Origin: Nonomuraea sp. SYSU D8015
GTDB lineage: Bacteria > Actinomycetota > Actinomycetes > Streptosporangiales > Streptosporangiaceae
DNA: 64,000 nucleotides
Direction: 5' to 3'
NCBI RefSeq assembly: GCF_008065375.1
Contig: NZ_VJYI01000002.1
Span: 1,178,001-1,242,000 of the forward strand
The notes beneath the pieces were generated by a model. That model was not told the origin of the DNA and did no database searches. It worked only from the letters and a program-made list of their open reading frames with translations. Positions 27,584 to 36,570 of this stretch are shown piece after piece. The position numbers and the translations under genes were made by a program. Each line of letters opens with the position of its first letter. Position 1 is the stretch's first letter.

Positions 27584-28204
27584 TCATGTCCGACGCTCCG
27601 CCGTGGGCGGGTGTGGTTCGGCTGATCGCAGAGCTGCGCAGGCGAAGCGGGCCAGTCGTTCGGGCAGGTCATGCGGGTCGTGGCGGGAGATGAACAGCCA
27701 GGACAGAACGGCGCCGCCGAACACCGCGTGGAACAGATCGACATCGGGCATCCGCTCCAACTCCCCGCGGCGCACCGCTCGTTCCAGCAGTTCGGCGTTG
27801 CCGGCCCGTTCCGGCTCGACGAAGGTCCTGGTGAACCGTTCGGCCAGGGCCGGATCGGTGGTGATCTCGCCGAGCAGGCTGAGCAACGTCCCGGAGGCGG
27901 CCGGGTTGCTCAGGTGGCCGACGATCACCCGCGCCAGCGCGGTGAGGTCTCCCAGCAGGGATCCGCTGTCGGGCGGGACCTCCAGGGTCTCCCCGTGGAT
28001 GGCCGCGGCGAACACCATCTCCTGCTTCGTGGCGTACCGGCGGTAGATCGCGGCCTTGCCGACGCCGGCGCGGGCGGCCACGGCGTCCATCGTCAGCCCC
28101 GTGTATCCGACCTCGGCCAGCAGCTCCCGGACGGCCCGGGTGATGGCCTCGTCCACTCGGGAGTCGCGGGGCCGGCCGATCGGTTGCCTGGCTCTTTCCA
28201 CCAT
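27584..28204 (-). CDS. TetR/AcrR-family repressor
   Basis: 206 residues. The helix-turn-helix spans about 24-65 (YTGLTMDAVAARAGVGKAAI, YRRYATKQEMV) and the C-terminal all-helical domain resembles TetR_C_11-like regulators. It is divergent from a small membrane protein with a nested palindrome between them, so it probably controls that gene and itself. Confidence 0.92.
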   Translation of the reverse strand: MVERARQPIGRPRDSRVDEAITRAVRELLAEVGYTGLTMDAVAARAGVGKAAIYRRYATKQEMVFAAAIHGETLEVPPDSGSLLGDLTALARVIVGHLSNPAASGTLLSLLGEITTDPALAERFTRTFVEPERAGNAELLERAVRRGELERMPDVDLFHAVFGGAVLSWLFISRHDPHDLPERLARFACAALRSAEPHPPTAERRT

Positions 28205-28208
28205 GACA

Positions 28209-28246
28209 TCATACGATACCGATAGTTCCGGAACTTTTCGTATCGG
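28209..28246. promoter_or_regulatory. Nested palindromic operator between TetR and membrane-protein genes
   Basis: The perfect AGTTCCGGAACT (28224-28235) is flanked by CGATAC at 28214-28219 and GTATCG at 28240-28245, with CCGATA/TATCGG sharing the same bases. It lies immediately upstream of the TetR start and ten bases before the divergent ATG. Confidence 0.65.
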
Positions 28247-28255
28247 AAAGGCGCC

Positions 28256-28801
28256 ATGGTGATCGACGGAATGCCGGTGGGCCGTATGGCGACCGGCACG
28301 GACCGGCCGGTCCCCGGATGGGCCGTCAAGGCGGCCTGGGCGACGGTGTTGTGCATGGTGCCCTCGTGCGTGTGGCGGGTCGTCGCCGGGTTCGGTGTCG
28401 ACGTGGGCTTCACCGGCCTGCTTGGTGAGATGTACCGCGGTCCGGCTTTCACGTTCTATCTGTGGGTTCTGAACGTGGTCTCACTTGCCGCGGCGTCTTT
28501 GACGTTCGGCCTGGTGCGACCGTGGGGAGAGAGGGTGCCGTCGTGGATCCCGCGCGTGGGAGGCCGGCGGATTCCACCGCTGGCCGTGATCGTGCCGGCC
28601 TTCCTGGGTGGGGTCACCGTGACGGCGCTGTGCGCGGCGGTAACCTTGACTCCGGGCGGTCCTCTGGACAACCCCGACTTCCCTGGCGGCGCCGCCGGCG
28701 TGATCATGGGCATCTGCTACGCGCCGCTTCTCGCCTGGGGGCCGCTGGTCATGGCCCTCACCATCGCCTACGCCCGGCGCCGAAGGTCATCCGCGTCATG
28801 A
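28256..28801 (+). CDS. Small integral membrane protein of unknown function
   Basis: 181 residues with four likely membrane helices (around 24-45, 68-85, 105-128 and 148-172) and an Arg-rich C-terminus. No family was recognised; layout and size resemble unannotated actinomycete membrane proteins paired with TetR repressors. The ATG lies ten bases from the operator, so its mRNA leader would be short or absent. Confidence 0.75.
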   Translation: MVIDGMPVGRMATGTDRPVPGWAVKAAWATVLCMVPSCVWRVVAGFGVDVGFTGLLGEMYRGPAFTFYLWVLNVVSLAAASLTFGLVRPWGERVPSWIPRVGGRRIPPLAVIVPAFLGGVTVTALCAAVTLTPGGPLDNPDFPGGAAGVIMGICYAPLLAWGPLVMALTIAYARRRRSSAS

Positions 28802-28865
28802 CGATCCTTCGTACCGAGGGGGAGGGCCAGGCCGTCCTCCGGCGGCACCACGCGGATCGTTCCTT

Positions 28866-29405
28866 CTACTCGCCGGCGGCTTGACGTTGCCGCCAAGCGC
28901 GGTTCTTGGCCCGGTTCCCGCATTCGGCCATGTCGCACCAGCGGCGGGACCGATTGCGTGAACTGTCCAGGTAGGCCCATCGGCAGTCGGGCGCGGCGCA
29001 GGCCTTGACCCGGGACCACTCGCCGCTGGCGGCTGCGGTGAGGTAGGAGCCCGCGGCGTCTGCGAGCGCACGCTCGGCCAGGCCCGCAGCGGAGTACGCC
29101 CCGAGCCGGGGCGGCGTCCCGGGACCGCCGAACTCGACCACCAGGGGCACCGACCGCAGCACGGCCGCAGCCCGATCCGCGATCTCCTCGTCGCACCGCT
29201 GACCGTTGTTGGCGACGGCGAGCTGCCGCAATCCTTCGCGCAAGTCGCGCAGCCGGGCCATCGTCGCTGCGTCGACGGCCTCCTGCCGCCTGTCGTCTGT
29301 CCACTCCTGCAGCCAGGCGGCCGCCCGCTGGTCGGCCAGCACGTCGTCACCGTCGGGGCAGTGACGGGTGTTGATCAGATCCACGAGCCGCTCGACCACT
29401 GTCAT
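28866..29405 (-). CDS. CGNR zinc-finger transcription regulator
   Basis: 179 residues. An N-terminal ABATE-like stress domain (VVERLVDLINTRHCPDGDDV) is followed by a C-terminal CGNR zinc finger: CAAPDCRWAYLDSSRNRSRR, then WCDMAECGNRAKNRAWR. TATAGT lies seven bases before the ATG at 29405 on the minus strand, so the transcript is probably leaderless. It is divergent from the SMR pair with an inverted repeat between them and probably regulates it. Confidence 0.92.
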   Translation of the reverse strand: MTVVERLVDLINTRHCPDGDDVLADQRAAAWLQEWTDDRRQEAVDAATMARLRDLREGLRQLAVANNGQRCDEEIADRAAAVLRSVPLVVEFGGPGTPPRLGAYSAAGLAERALADAAGSYLTAAASGEWSRVKACAAPDCRWAYLDSSRNRSRRWCDMAECGNRAKNRAWRQRQAAGE

Positions 29406-29428
29406 GGAGACCACTATATCAACTTGAC

Positions 29429-29457
29429 TGGTTAGTTTGATGGTGAGAAGCTAACCA
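29429..29457. promoter_or_regulatory. Inverted repeat between CGNR regulator and SMR genes
   Basis: TGGTTAG (29429-29435) and CTAACCA (29451-29457) are perfect arms around a 15-base spacer in the divergent promoter region. This is a likely operator of the CGNR protein. Confidence 0.6.
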
Positions 29458-29497
29458 ATGTAAGCCATTTGCTGGTCTCGAATCAGGAGTGTGGCTC

Positions 29498-29815
29498 ATG
29501 GGCTGGGTGTTCCTTGCGGTCGCGATCGCCGGCGACCTCGCCGGCGCCGCGGCGCTCGAGCGGGGCACTCACGGCCGATACGCTCGCCATCTCGTGCTGG
29601 CGGCGGCGGCCTATCTGGTGGCGTTCTTCGCGTTCTCGCGTGCCCTGCTGACCGTGCCGACGAGCATCGCCGACTCGGTCTACTTCGCCGGCGCGACGGC
29701 GCTGGTCACCGTCTACAGCACGCTGTGGCTCGGGGAGCGGCTCACCGCCCGCAAAGCCACGGCGCTGGCCCTGATCGGCACGGGCGTCGTCGTGCTGCGA
29801 CTGCAGACCACGTAG
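29498..29815 (+). CDS. Small multidrug resistance (SMR) family transporter, subunit 1
   Basis: 105 residues and four membrane helices, the normal EmrE size. The first helix reads AVAIAGDLAGAAAL: the essential membrane Glu of EmrE (position 14) is replaced by Asp13. The last helix follows WLGERLTARKATALALIGTG, close to canonical. AGGAG lies eight bases before the ATG at 29498; a GTG at 29489 is less likely. It is 13 bases from a second SMR gene, so a heteromeric pair is likely. Confidence 0.85.
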   Translation: MGWVFLAVAIAGDLAGAAALERGTHGRYARHLVLAAAAYLVAFFAFSRALLTVPTSIADSVYFAGATALVTVYSTLWLGERLTARKATALALIGTGVVVLRLQTT

Positions 29816-29828
29816 CGAAGGAGGCTCC

Positions 29829-30209
29829 ATGAACACGCCGGCCCTCGACCGCCCCATCGCCGCACCGCGGGCCCTGGCGAGCTGGGCCGCACTGTACGGC
29901 GCGATCGCCCTCGATGTCGTGCAGGTCTTCGCCCTCGTCCACTCCGACGGCTTCACCCGGCCACTCCTCATCGCCGCCGCCCTCGTCGCGTTCATCGTCG
30001 AGCTGCTGCTGCTCGCGGTCGCCCTGCGACGCATCTCGAGCAGCGTCGCCTACGGCCTCTTCGGACTCAGCACCGCCGCTGTCGCCGCGGTCAGCATCGG
30101 CTGGCTCGGCGAGCCGCTCACACCTGTCAAAGCCATCGCACTGTTCGCCGTCGTCACCGGCGCCGTCCTGCTCAACACCGAGCCGGCGACGCGAAAGGCA
30201 ACGCGCTGA
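29829..30209 (+). CDS. SMR family transporter, subunit 2
   Basis: 126 residues with an N-terminal extension of about 18 residues. The first membrane helix contains GAIALDVVQVFAL, again with Asp (Asp29) where EmrE has Glu. The third helix reads SSSVAYGLFGLSTA in place of the conserved AYAIWSG. A strong GGAGG precedes the ATG. Together with the upstream gene it fits paired SMR exporters that work only as heterodimers. Confidence 0.82.
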   Translation: MNTPALDRPIAAPRALASWAALYGAIALDVVQVFALVHSDGFTRPLLIAAALVAFIVELLLLAVALRRISSSVAYGLFGLSTAAVAAVSIGWLGEPLTPVKAIALFAVVTGAVLLNTEPATRKATR

Positions 30210-30236
30210 GACCGCGGTCGGTCCGGGGATACGGCG

Positions 30237-30371
30237 ATGAAGGACAGCATCCTCAAGCTTTACCGCCCCGCAGTGCGCACGGGCGGTGAGTGGGAACCAG
30301 ATCTGTCGAGGATGACGGCCCCGGGCCTGGTGTTCCGGGGTGCACGCGACCCCATCGACCAGCACCGCTGA
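30237..30371 (+). pseudogene. Alpha/beta-hydrolase C-terminal fragment
   Basis: 44 codons reading MKDSILKLYRPAVR, then EWEPDLSRMTAPGLVFRGAR, match the segment before the acid residue in many alpha/beta hydrolases (where EPxLxxIxxPxLVLWGxxD is usual). The lid, nucleophile and catalytic His are absent. This is a decayed remnant. Confidence 0.5.
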
Positions 30372-30386
30372 AGGAGCACACCGACC

Positions 30387-30470
30387 ATGCCCGACACCGA
30401 CGACGAGCCGTGCATGGAAGCCTGGAAGACCGCGCTCACCGTCCTACTGCGCGCGCCCCGGCCGTCCTGA
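30387..30470 (+). CDS. Possible 27-residue peptide
   Basis: AAGGAG eight bases before the ATG and a stop 16 bases before the next gene's ATG give a short frame (MPDTDDEPCMEAWKTALTVL). No similarity was recognised. It may be debris next to the hydrolase remnant or a leader of the following gene. Confidence 0.2.
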   Translation: MPDTDDEPCMEAWKTALTVLLRAPRPS

Positions 30471-30485
30471 AAGGAGAACTCCGAC

Positions 30486-31235
30486 ATGAAGATCGTGGTC
30501 ATCGGAGGCACCGGCCTCATCGGCGGCAAAGTGGTCGACAAGCTCCGCGAACGCGGCCACGACGCGGCGCCCGCCTCACCCAGGACGGGGGTTGACACCC
30601 TCACGGGAGAGGGGCTGGCCCCCGCGCTGGCGGACGCACAGGTCGTCGTGGACGTGTCGAACTCGCCGTCCTTCGAGGAGAAGGCCGTCATGGAGTTCTT
30701 CACGACCTCCACCCGCAACCTGCTGGCCGCCGAAGCGGACGCGGGCGTGGCACATCACGTGGCGTTGTCCATCGTGGGCATCGACCGCCTGCCCGACAAC
30801 GGCTACTTCCGGGCGAAGGTCGCCCAGGAACAGCTGATCACGCAGGGGCCGATCCCGTACTCGATCGTCCGGGCGACCCAGTTCTTCGAGTTCGTCAAGG
30901 GCATCGCCGACGCCGCCGCCGACGGAGACACGGTCCGCGTACCGCCCGTGCTCTTCCAGCCCGTGGCGGCCGACGACGTCGCCGAGGCGGTGTGCCGGGC
31001 CGCTCTGGAGGGCCCGCTGAAGGGTGTCACCGAGGTGGCCGGACCGGATCGGTTCCGCTTCGACGAGCTGATCGCCGACGCCCTGAGCGCGTGGAACGAC
31101 CCGCACAGGGTGGTCGCCGACCCGCATGCCCGCTACTTCGGCTCCGAACTGGCCGAGCGCAGCCTCGTCCCCGACGAGGGCCGCGCCCGCCTGGCCGAGA
31201 CCCGCTTCGACGACTGGCTGCGCCGCTCCTCGTGA
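30486..31235 (+). CDS. NmrA/SDR-like NAD(P)-binding protein
   Basis: 249 residues. The Rossmann motif GGTGLIGGKVVDKL is near the start; SIVGIDRLPDNGYFRAKVAQ keeps the Tyr/Lys-like spacing of atypical short-chain dehydrogenases, and the C-terminal half is the NmrA-type substrate lobe. Such proteins are quinone reductases or redox-sensing regulators. AAAGGAG precedes the ATG by nine bases. It stands alone. Confidence 0.9.
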   Translation: MKIVVIGGTGLIGGKVVDKLRERGHDAAPASPRTGVDTLTGEGLAPALADAQVVVDVSNSPSFEEKAVMEFFTTSTRNLLAAEADAGVAHHVALSIVGIDRLPDNGYFRAKVAQEQLITQGPIPYSIVRATQFFEFVKGIADAAADGDTVRVPPVLFQPVAADDVAEAVCRAALEGPLKGVTEVAGPDRFRFDELIADALSAWNDPHRVVADPHARYFGSELAERSLVPDEGRARLAETRFDDWLRRSS

Positions 31236-31588
31236 GTCCGTGGATCGGGGGTCACGTCGGACCTCACCATGCCGTAGATGCGGCTGTTCCACCGGTCGCC
31301 GTTCCGCCTGGAACGGATGCTCGTGCGATGTCGTCGCTTCCGACGCCCTTCCCGCTTACCTGCCGGCGGAGTGGTGCGACCGGCGGCAGGGGCGGCACGC
31401 AGATGCCTGGTCTCCCGCCCCGGCAACGGTGACAGCGGTAACTGGGGCACGGCGATGTGGCCGGCTGGGCGTCGTGTCCGGTTCATGATGACGTCATGGG
31501 TCTTCGGTGACGCGGTCTCTGGTTCGGAGATTCGCGGTTCGGCAGAGTCGGTGACACAGCCCAGAACGATCACTGAACAGGACCCTTG
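31236..31588. other. Intergenic region without a supported gene
   Basis: About 350 bases upstream of the secreted peptidase. It contains the perfect ten-base palindrome ATGACGTCAT (31488-31497) and nothing recognisably coding. Confidence 0.4.
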
Positions 31589-33052
31589 ATGCGAAACCTC
31601 GCGAGACTGTCCGCCGTCGGAGCATCCACCGCCATCCTCGCCGCGGGCCTCGTGACCCCCGCCCAGGCGGCGGCCGTCTCGTGGGGCGCCTGCCCCGCGG
31701 GGCCCGGGGTGGACGCACGGCAGGAATGCGCTACCCTTCAGGTTCCCATGGACTACCGGGCGTCCGGCGGACCGACGATCTCGTTGGCCGTGTCGCGGAT
31801 CAAGACCGCCAAGCCCGCGTTGCGTCGTGGCGTGCTGCTGATCATCCCCGGCGGACCGGGCAGCCCCGGCCTGAACCGCCCCAGCGTCCAGGTCAAGCGG
31901 CTGCCGCAGGACGTGCTCGACCGCTACGACATCGTCGGGTTCGACCCGCGCGGTGTGGGCCAGAGCTCGCCCGTTTCGTGCGGCTTGCAGACCCGTGATC
32001 TCTCACTCACCAAGCTGAAGCCGTACCCCGACGCCGACGGCGGCATCGCGGAGAACGTCGCCTGGTCGCGCAGGATCGCCGAGGCCTGCGCCCGCAACGG
32101 CGGGCCGCTCATCCGGCACATCAGCACCCGCAACGAGGCCCGGGACATCGACAGGATCCGCCAGGCACTGGGGGAGAAGAAGATCTCCTACTGGGGCGTC
32201 TCCTACGGCACCTACGCGGGCGCCGTCTACGCCACCATGTTCCCCGAGCGTACCGACCGGATCGTCCTGGACAGCAACGACGATCCCGATCCGCGCCGCG
32301 TGGCGCGGCAGTGGCTGGCCAACTACGCCGTCGGCGTCGAAGACCGCTTCCCCGACTTCGCGGCCTGGGCCGCGGCCCGTGACGGCGAGTACGGTCTCGG
32401 CGCCGACGCGGCGGCGGTCCGCCGCACGTTCCTCGACCTCGCGGCCGAACTGGACCGCAAGCCGCTGCCCTGGCCGGGCGCCAATCCGGAAGAGCTGAAC
32501 GGCAACCTCCTGCGGGAGACCATGCTCACCGCCCTCTACTCCGACGCGAACTTCCCCATGCTCGCCGCCCTCATGCGGGCCGCCCGGACCTCGGGCGAAC
32601 TGCCCCCGCCGAACACGCCCCCGGCGGCCGTCATGCAGAACACCGCCGCCACCGCCGGCGCCACCATGTGCAACGACGTCGAATGGCGCGACTCGTTCAG
32701 CCGGTACCGGCGGCAGGTGACGCGTGACCGGGCCGCACACCCCCTGACCGCGGGCATGCCCGTCAACGTGGGGCCGTGCGCGTTCTGGCCGTTCGAGCCC
32801 GCCGAGCCGCCCGTGCGGGTCACCTCGCGAGGCCCCGCCAACGTCCTGCTCATCCAGAACCTGCGTGACCCGTCCACGCCCTACAGCGGAGCGCTGAAGA
32901 TGCGCCAGGCGTTCGGGCAGCGGGCCCGTATGGTCAGCGTCGACTCGGGCGGCCACGGCGTCTATCTCGCCAACGGCAACGCCTGCGGCGACCGGGCCGT
33001 CACCGACTTCCTGACCACCGGGCACCTGCCCCAGCACGACGAGAACTGCTAG
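31589..33052 (+). CDS. Secreted alpha/beta-hydrolase peptidase, family S33 (tripeptidyl aminopeptidase type)
   Basis: 487 residues. A 27-residue Sec signal ending in PAQA precedes the family's opening WGACPAGPGVD and ATLQVPMDY. The oxyanion region is IIPGGPGSPG, the nucleophile Ser is in YWGVSYGTYAG, the Asp is expected in IQNLRDPSTPY and the His in DSGGHGVYL. The C-terminal TAP-like domain with paired cysteines is present. It should release N-terminal peptides outside the cell. A TTG three bases upstream of the ATG is also open. Confidence 0.9.
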   Translation: MRNLARLSAVGASTAILAAGLVTPAQAAAVSWGACPAGPGVDARQECATLQVPMDYRASGGPTISLAVSRIKTAKPALRRGVLLIIPGGPGSPGLNRPSVQVKRLPQDVLDRYDIVGFDPRGVGQSSPVSCGLQTRDLSLTKLKPYPDADGGIAENVAWSRRIAEACARNGGPLIRHISTRNEARDIDRIRQALGEKKISYWGVSYGTYAGAVYATMFPERTDRIVLDSNDDPDPRRVARQWLANYAVGVEDRFPDFAAWAAARDGEYGLGADAAAVRRTFLDLAAELDRKPLPWPGANPEELNGNLLRETMLTALYSDANFPMLAALMRAARTSGELPPPNTPPAAVMQNTAATAGATMCNDVEWRDSFSRYRRQVTRDRAAHPLTAGMPVNVGPCAFWPFEPAEPPVRVTSRGPANVLLIQNLRDPSTPYSGALKMRQAFGQRARMVSVDSGGHGVYLANGNACGDRAVTDFLTTGHLPQHDENC

Positions 33053-33162
33053 CGCCGCATGTCCGGATCCTGCGCCCGCGAACGACGGCGTGCCCGTCAT
33101 CGCGAGCAGCCGGTCCGGTCCCCAGCGGCAGGTGGCCGGGGGACGTCTCCTAGGCTGCACGG

Positions 33163-35142
33163 GTGCACAAGCGGGCGAAACTGATCGTTGCCGTCGTGTT
33201 CGCGGGCTTCGCGAGCGTCTACGTGGTGGCCGGGTCACCCTTGGCGTTGGCCGTGTTCGGGGTGCAGGTGGCCTTCACCCGGCGGCGTTCGTGGTGGCTG
33301 GTCGCGCTCCAGGTGGCGCTGGCGTACGGATCGGTGCTGCTGTTCGGCTCCTCGGTCGGCATCTTGGGTTTCGTCGGCGGGTCGTTGCTCCTGACCCCGC
33401 TCTGGCCGCTCGCCCTGGCCGTCGCGGTGAGCGCCGCCCTGCTGGGCCCCGCCGACCCGGTGATCAGCATGGTGCTGATCTCCCTGGTCGTGTACGGCCT
33501 CACCAGGATGATCGACAGAATCGACGAGGTGAACGCGGCCCGCCTGGCGCTGGCGATGACGGCGGCGGCCGAGGAGCGGCTGCGCATCGCCGCCGAGCTG
33601 AACGCGGGCCTGGGACGGGCACTGTCCGTGATCGCCGACGGCGCGCGTACCGGAACACCTGACGTGGACACGGCGCGCAGTTCGCTGGCCGACGCCCGGG
33701 CCGCGGCGGCGAGCTACCGGGCCATGTCCCTGGCACCCGAGCTCTCCACCGCCAAGGCGATGCTGACCACGGCAGGCGTCACCGTGGACGTGCGCGTCGG
33801 CCACGCCGCGCCGCTGGGACCAGCGGGCGCCCTCCTGGCGGCGGTGCTCAGAGAGGCCGTGATGGAGATCGTCCGGCGCCGCACGGCCACCACCTGCCGC
33901 ATCGAGACGCTCACGGAGGGGGCCGCGGTACGGCTGCGCGTCTCCCACGACGGCGCCCGCACTGCCGGCGACGAGAACCTCGGCGACCTGCCGGAACAAG
34001 TCGAGGCAGCCGGCGGCACACTCACCGTCGAGCTCGCCGACGACGCCTGGGTGACCGTGGAGGCGACCCTGCCCGCGGTACGCCCGCCCGTCCAGCCCTC
34101 CCACGACAGCACGTTGTCCATGGCGTTGCTGGCCGCCGTGTTGGTGGGGTTCTCGGCGAAGCTGCTGCTGGCGGCCGACTCGCCGTGGCCGGCCGCGCTG
34201 CTGGCCGTCATCGTCTTCATGCAGCTGCGATCGATCGAGGGCCGTCACCCCGTGGCGTTGTCGATCATGGCGGTGCTGACGTTCGCCCCGATCCCGCTGT
34301 ACGGGCAGGCATGGCTGGGAGTGGCGGGCTTCTTGGCGGGGCCGGTCCTGCTGGCCTTCCCCTGGGCGGTGGCGCTGCCGCTGGTGGCGCTGACCGTGGC
34401 GACCGTCACGGTCTCGGGCGTGCTGCTCGCCATGCCGATCCCGCTGACCGTGAACTACGCGATCAGCACGCTCGTGACCGGCCTGGTCATGTACGGGCTG
34501 CTCAAACTGGCCCAGCTGACCAGGGAACTGCGCGAGTCGAAAGACGGCCTGGCCCGCGCCGCCGTCGTCGAGGAACGCCTGCGGGCCGCCCGAGACCTGC
34601 ACGACCTCCTCGGGCACACCCTGGCGGCGATCCTCCTCAAATGCGAGCTCGCCCGCAGGCTCGACGCCGAGCGGGCACGGAAGGAGCTCGACGACGTGCT
34701 GACGATGACCGAGCGGGCGATGCAGGACCTGCGGACGGTGTCGGGCGAGCAGAGGGAGCTGTCGCTGGCCGCCGAGACGGAGTGGGCCCGCTCGCTGCTC
34801 GCGGCCGCGGGGATCGAGGTCGTGCTCGACCTGGACCACGGCGCTCTGGGCAAGGACGTGGACACCACCCTCGGGATCGTGGTCCGAGAGGCCGTCACCA
34901 ACGTGCTGCGGCACAGCTCCGCCCGCCGGTGCACGATCACGACGTCAGCGGAGGACGGGATCGTACGGCTGAGCGTGCGTAACGACGGCGTGCGCTCCGC
35001 CGCGCCCCGCCACGGCTCGTCCGGGATCGGCAACCTCACCACCCGTCTGGCAGCGCTCGACGGCCGCCTGGCCGTCGCCGCCGAGGACGGCTGGTTCGAG
35101 CTGACCGCCGAGATCCCGACGCGCGTCTGGGTGCCCGCCTAG
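33163..35142 (+). CDS. Sensor histidine kinase with two membrane-kinase modules, the first degenerate
   Basis: 659 residues made of two similar halves. Module 1 (about 1-310) has membrane helices, a coiled linker and a GHKL-like domain, but the phospho-His motif reads AELNAGLGR, with Asn147 where His belongs. Module 2 (about 315-659) repeats the helices and has an intact NarL/DesK-type HisKA_3 box, RDLHDLLGHT (His480), then an N-box (REAVTNVLRHS) and SSGIGNLTTRL. The GTG start follows TAGGCT by six bases, so it is likely leaderless. It converges on the response regulator, their stops sharing one CTAG. An ABC exporter lies beyond. Confidence 0.88.
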   Translation: MHKRAKLIVAVVFAGFASVYVVAGSPLALAVFGVQVAFTRRRSWWLVALQVALAYGSVLLFGSSVGILGFVGGSLLLTPLWPLALAVAVSAALLGPADPVISMVLISLVVYGLTRMIDRIDEVNAARLALAMTAAAEERLRIAAELNAGLGRALSVIADGARTGTPDVDTARSSLADARAAAASYRAMSLAPELSTAKAMLTTAGVTVDVRVGHAAPLGPAGALLAAVLREAVMEIVRRRTATTCRIETLTEGAAVRLRVSHDGARTAGDENLGDLPEQVEAAGGTLTVELADDAWVTVEATLPAVRPPVQPSHDSTLSMALLAAVLVGFSAKLLLAADSPWPAALLAVIVFMQLRSIEGRHPVALSIMAVLTFAPIPLYGQAWLGVAGFLAGPVLLAFPWAVALPLVALTVATVTVSGVLLAMPIPLTVNYAISTLVTGLVMYGLLKLAQLTRELRESKDGLARAAVVEERLRAARDLHDLLGHTLAAILLKCELARRLDAERARKELDDVLTMTERAMQDLRTVSGEQRELSLAAETEWARSLLAAAGIEVVLDLDHGALGKDVDTTLGIVVREAVTNVLRHSSARRCTITTSAEDGIVRLSVRNDGVRSAAPRHGSSGIGNLTTRLAALDGRLAVAAEDGWFELTAEIPTRVWVPA

Positions 35143-35747
35143 ATCCAGCCCGCCTCGGAGGCGATGCGTACGGCGTCCGTGCGGTTGCGGGCATTGAGCT
35201 TGGCCACGATCGTGGTGATGTAGTTGCGCACGGTCCCCGCGCTCAGGAAGAGCTGCCCGGCGATCTCGGGCGGCTCGGACCCCGCGGCCACCAGCCGCAG
35301 GACGTCGGCTTCGCGGGGGGTGAGCGGATTGTCGGCCAGGTGCCATGCGGTGGCGGCGAGGGAGGGGTCGAGGACACGTTCCCCCCGTGCCACCTTCCTG
35401 ATCGCAGAGGCCAGCTCCTCCGGCGAGGCCGTCTTCAGGATGAAGCCGTCCACCTGGGAGGCGAGCGCGCGACGGAGGTGGCCCGGCTTGCCGTGGCCGG
35501 TGAGCATGAGCGTGCGGCAGGCCGGCAGCTTGGCGCGCAGCTCGCCGGCGGCGTCGAGGCCGTCGATCGTGCCGGGCATGTCGATGTCCATGACCGCTAC
35601 GTCAGGCCGGTGCACCAGTGCCGCGGCCACCGCCGCGTCTCCTGACTCGACCGCCTCCACGACCTCGATGTCGGGCTCGAGAGTGAGCAGGGTCACGAGC
35701 GCTTCTCGGATGACGTGCTGGTCCTCGGCCAGGAGCATACGGATCAC
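35139..35747 (-). CDS. NarL/FixJ-family response regulator
   Basis: 202 residues: a receiver domain with Asp54 in VAVMDIDMPG, the switch Thr in LMLTGHG and Lys in FILKTAS, and a LuxR helix-turn-helix (LTPREADVLRLVAAG, IAGQLFLSAGTVRNY). It is encoded tail-to-tail with the tandem kinase and divergent from the ABC exporter, whose promoter it probably controls. The last stop bases overlap those of the kinase gene. Confidence 0.93.
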   Translation of the reverse strand: MIRMLLAEDQHVIREALVTLLTLEPDIEVVEAVESGDAAVAAALVHRPDVAVMDIDMPGTIDGLDAAGELRAKLPACRTLMLTGHGKPGHLRRALASQVDGFILKTASPEELASAIRKVARGERVLDPSLAATAWHLADNPLTPREADVLRLVAAGSEPPEIAGQLFLSAGTVRNYITTIVAKLNARNRTDAVRIASEAGWI

Positions 35748-35763
35748 CTGACCATTATGTCCG

Positions 35764-35795
35764 GATCATGATGAGGTCATGACCGGGTCGTGATC
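35764..35795. promoter_or_regulatory. Repeat-rich site between response regulator and ABC genes
   Basis: GATCATGA (35764-35771) and TCGTGATC (35788-35795) are nearly complementary, with GGTCATGACC between them. The spacing resembles clustered half-sites of a NarL-type regulator in the divergent promoter region. Confidence 0.45.
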
Positions 35796-35838
35796 GCCTC
35801 TCTGGTAGCGGAAAGCGCTGATCAGCAGGCTTGATCCC

Positions 35839-36570
35839 ATGACAGAAGCAGTGCGTTTGGACGCGGTGAGCAAGGTGTACGGCAGGGGCAGGAGCGCGGT
35901 GGCGGCCCTGCGCGAGGTGTCGGTCGGCATCCCCAGGGGCACCTTCACCGCCGTCATGGGCCCCTCCGGCTCGGGCAAGAGCACGTTCCTGCATTGTGCG
36001 GCCGGGCTCGACGTGCCCAGCTCGGGAGCGGTACGGCTGGGCGGCACCGACCTGACCGGCATGGACGAGAACGCGCTGACCGAGCTCCGGCGGCGCCGGG
36101 TCGGCTTCGTGTTCCAGGCCTTCAACCTGGTCTCCGCGCTGACCGTGACCGAGAACATCACGCTGCCGCTCAAGCTGGCCGGCGCCCGGATCGACCGGTC
36201 CTGGCTGGACGAGGTCGTGCACAGGGTGGGGCTGGGCGGGCGTACGGGACATCGTCCCGCCGAGCTCTCCGGTGGCCAGCAGCAGCGCGTGGCCATCGCC
36301 AGAGCGCTGGTGACCAGGCCGGAGGTGGTGTTCGGCGACGAGCCGACCGGCGCGCTGGACACCATGACCGCCCGCGACGTGCTCACCCTCCTGCGGGAGG
36401 TGGTCTCCGCGCTGGGCCAGACCGTGGTGATGGTCACCCACGACCCGGTGGCGGCCTCGTACGCCGACACCGTGCTCTTCCTGGCCGACGGCCGGATCGT
36501 GGACGCGATGACGGCCCCGACCGCCGAGAAGGTGGCCGAGCGCATGACCAGGCTGGGGGCGTGGAAGTAA
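35839..36570 (+). CDS. ABC exporter ATP-binding protein, MacB/LolD type
   Basis: 243 residues. Walker A GPSGSGKS is at 41-48, with the Q-loop VFQAFNLV, signature LSGGQQQR, Walker B VVFGDEPTGALD and the H-loop MVTHD. The LDT/GALD pattern fits the MacB/FtsE-like class that powers FtsX permeases. It overlaps the permease start by one base (TAATG). Confidence 0.94.
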   Translation: MTEAVRLDAVSKVYGRGRSAVAALREVSVGIPRGTFTAVMGPSGSGKSTFLHCAAGLDVPSSGAVRLGGTDLTGMDENALTELRRRRVGFVFQAFNLVSALTVTENITLPLKLAGARIDRSWLDEVVHRVGLGGRTGHRPAELSGGQQQRVAIARALVTRPEVVFGDEPTGALDTMTARDVLTLLREVVSALGQTVVMVTHDPVAASYADTVLFLADGRIVDAMTAPTAEKVAERMTRLGAWK

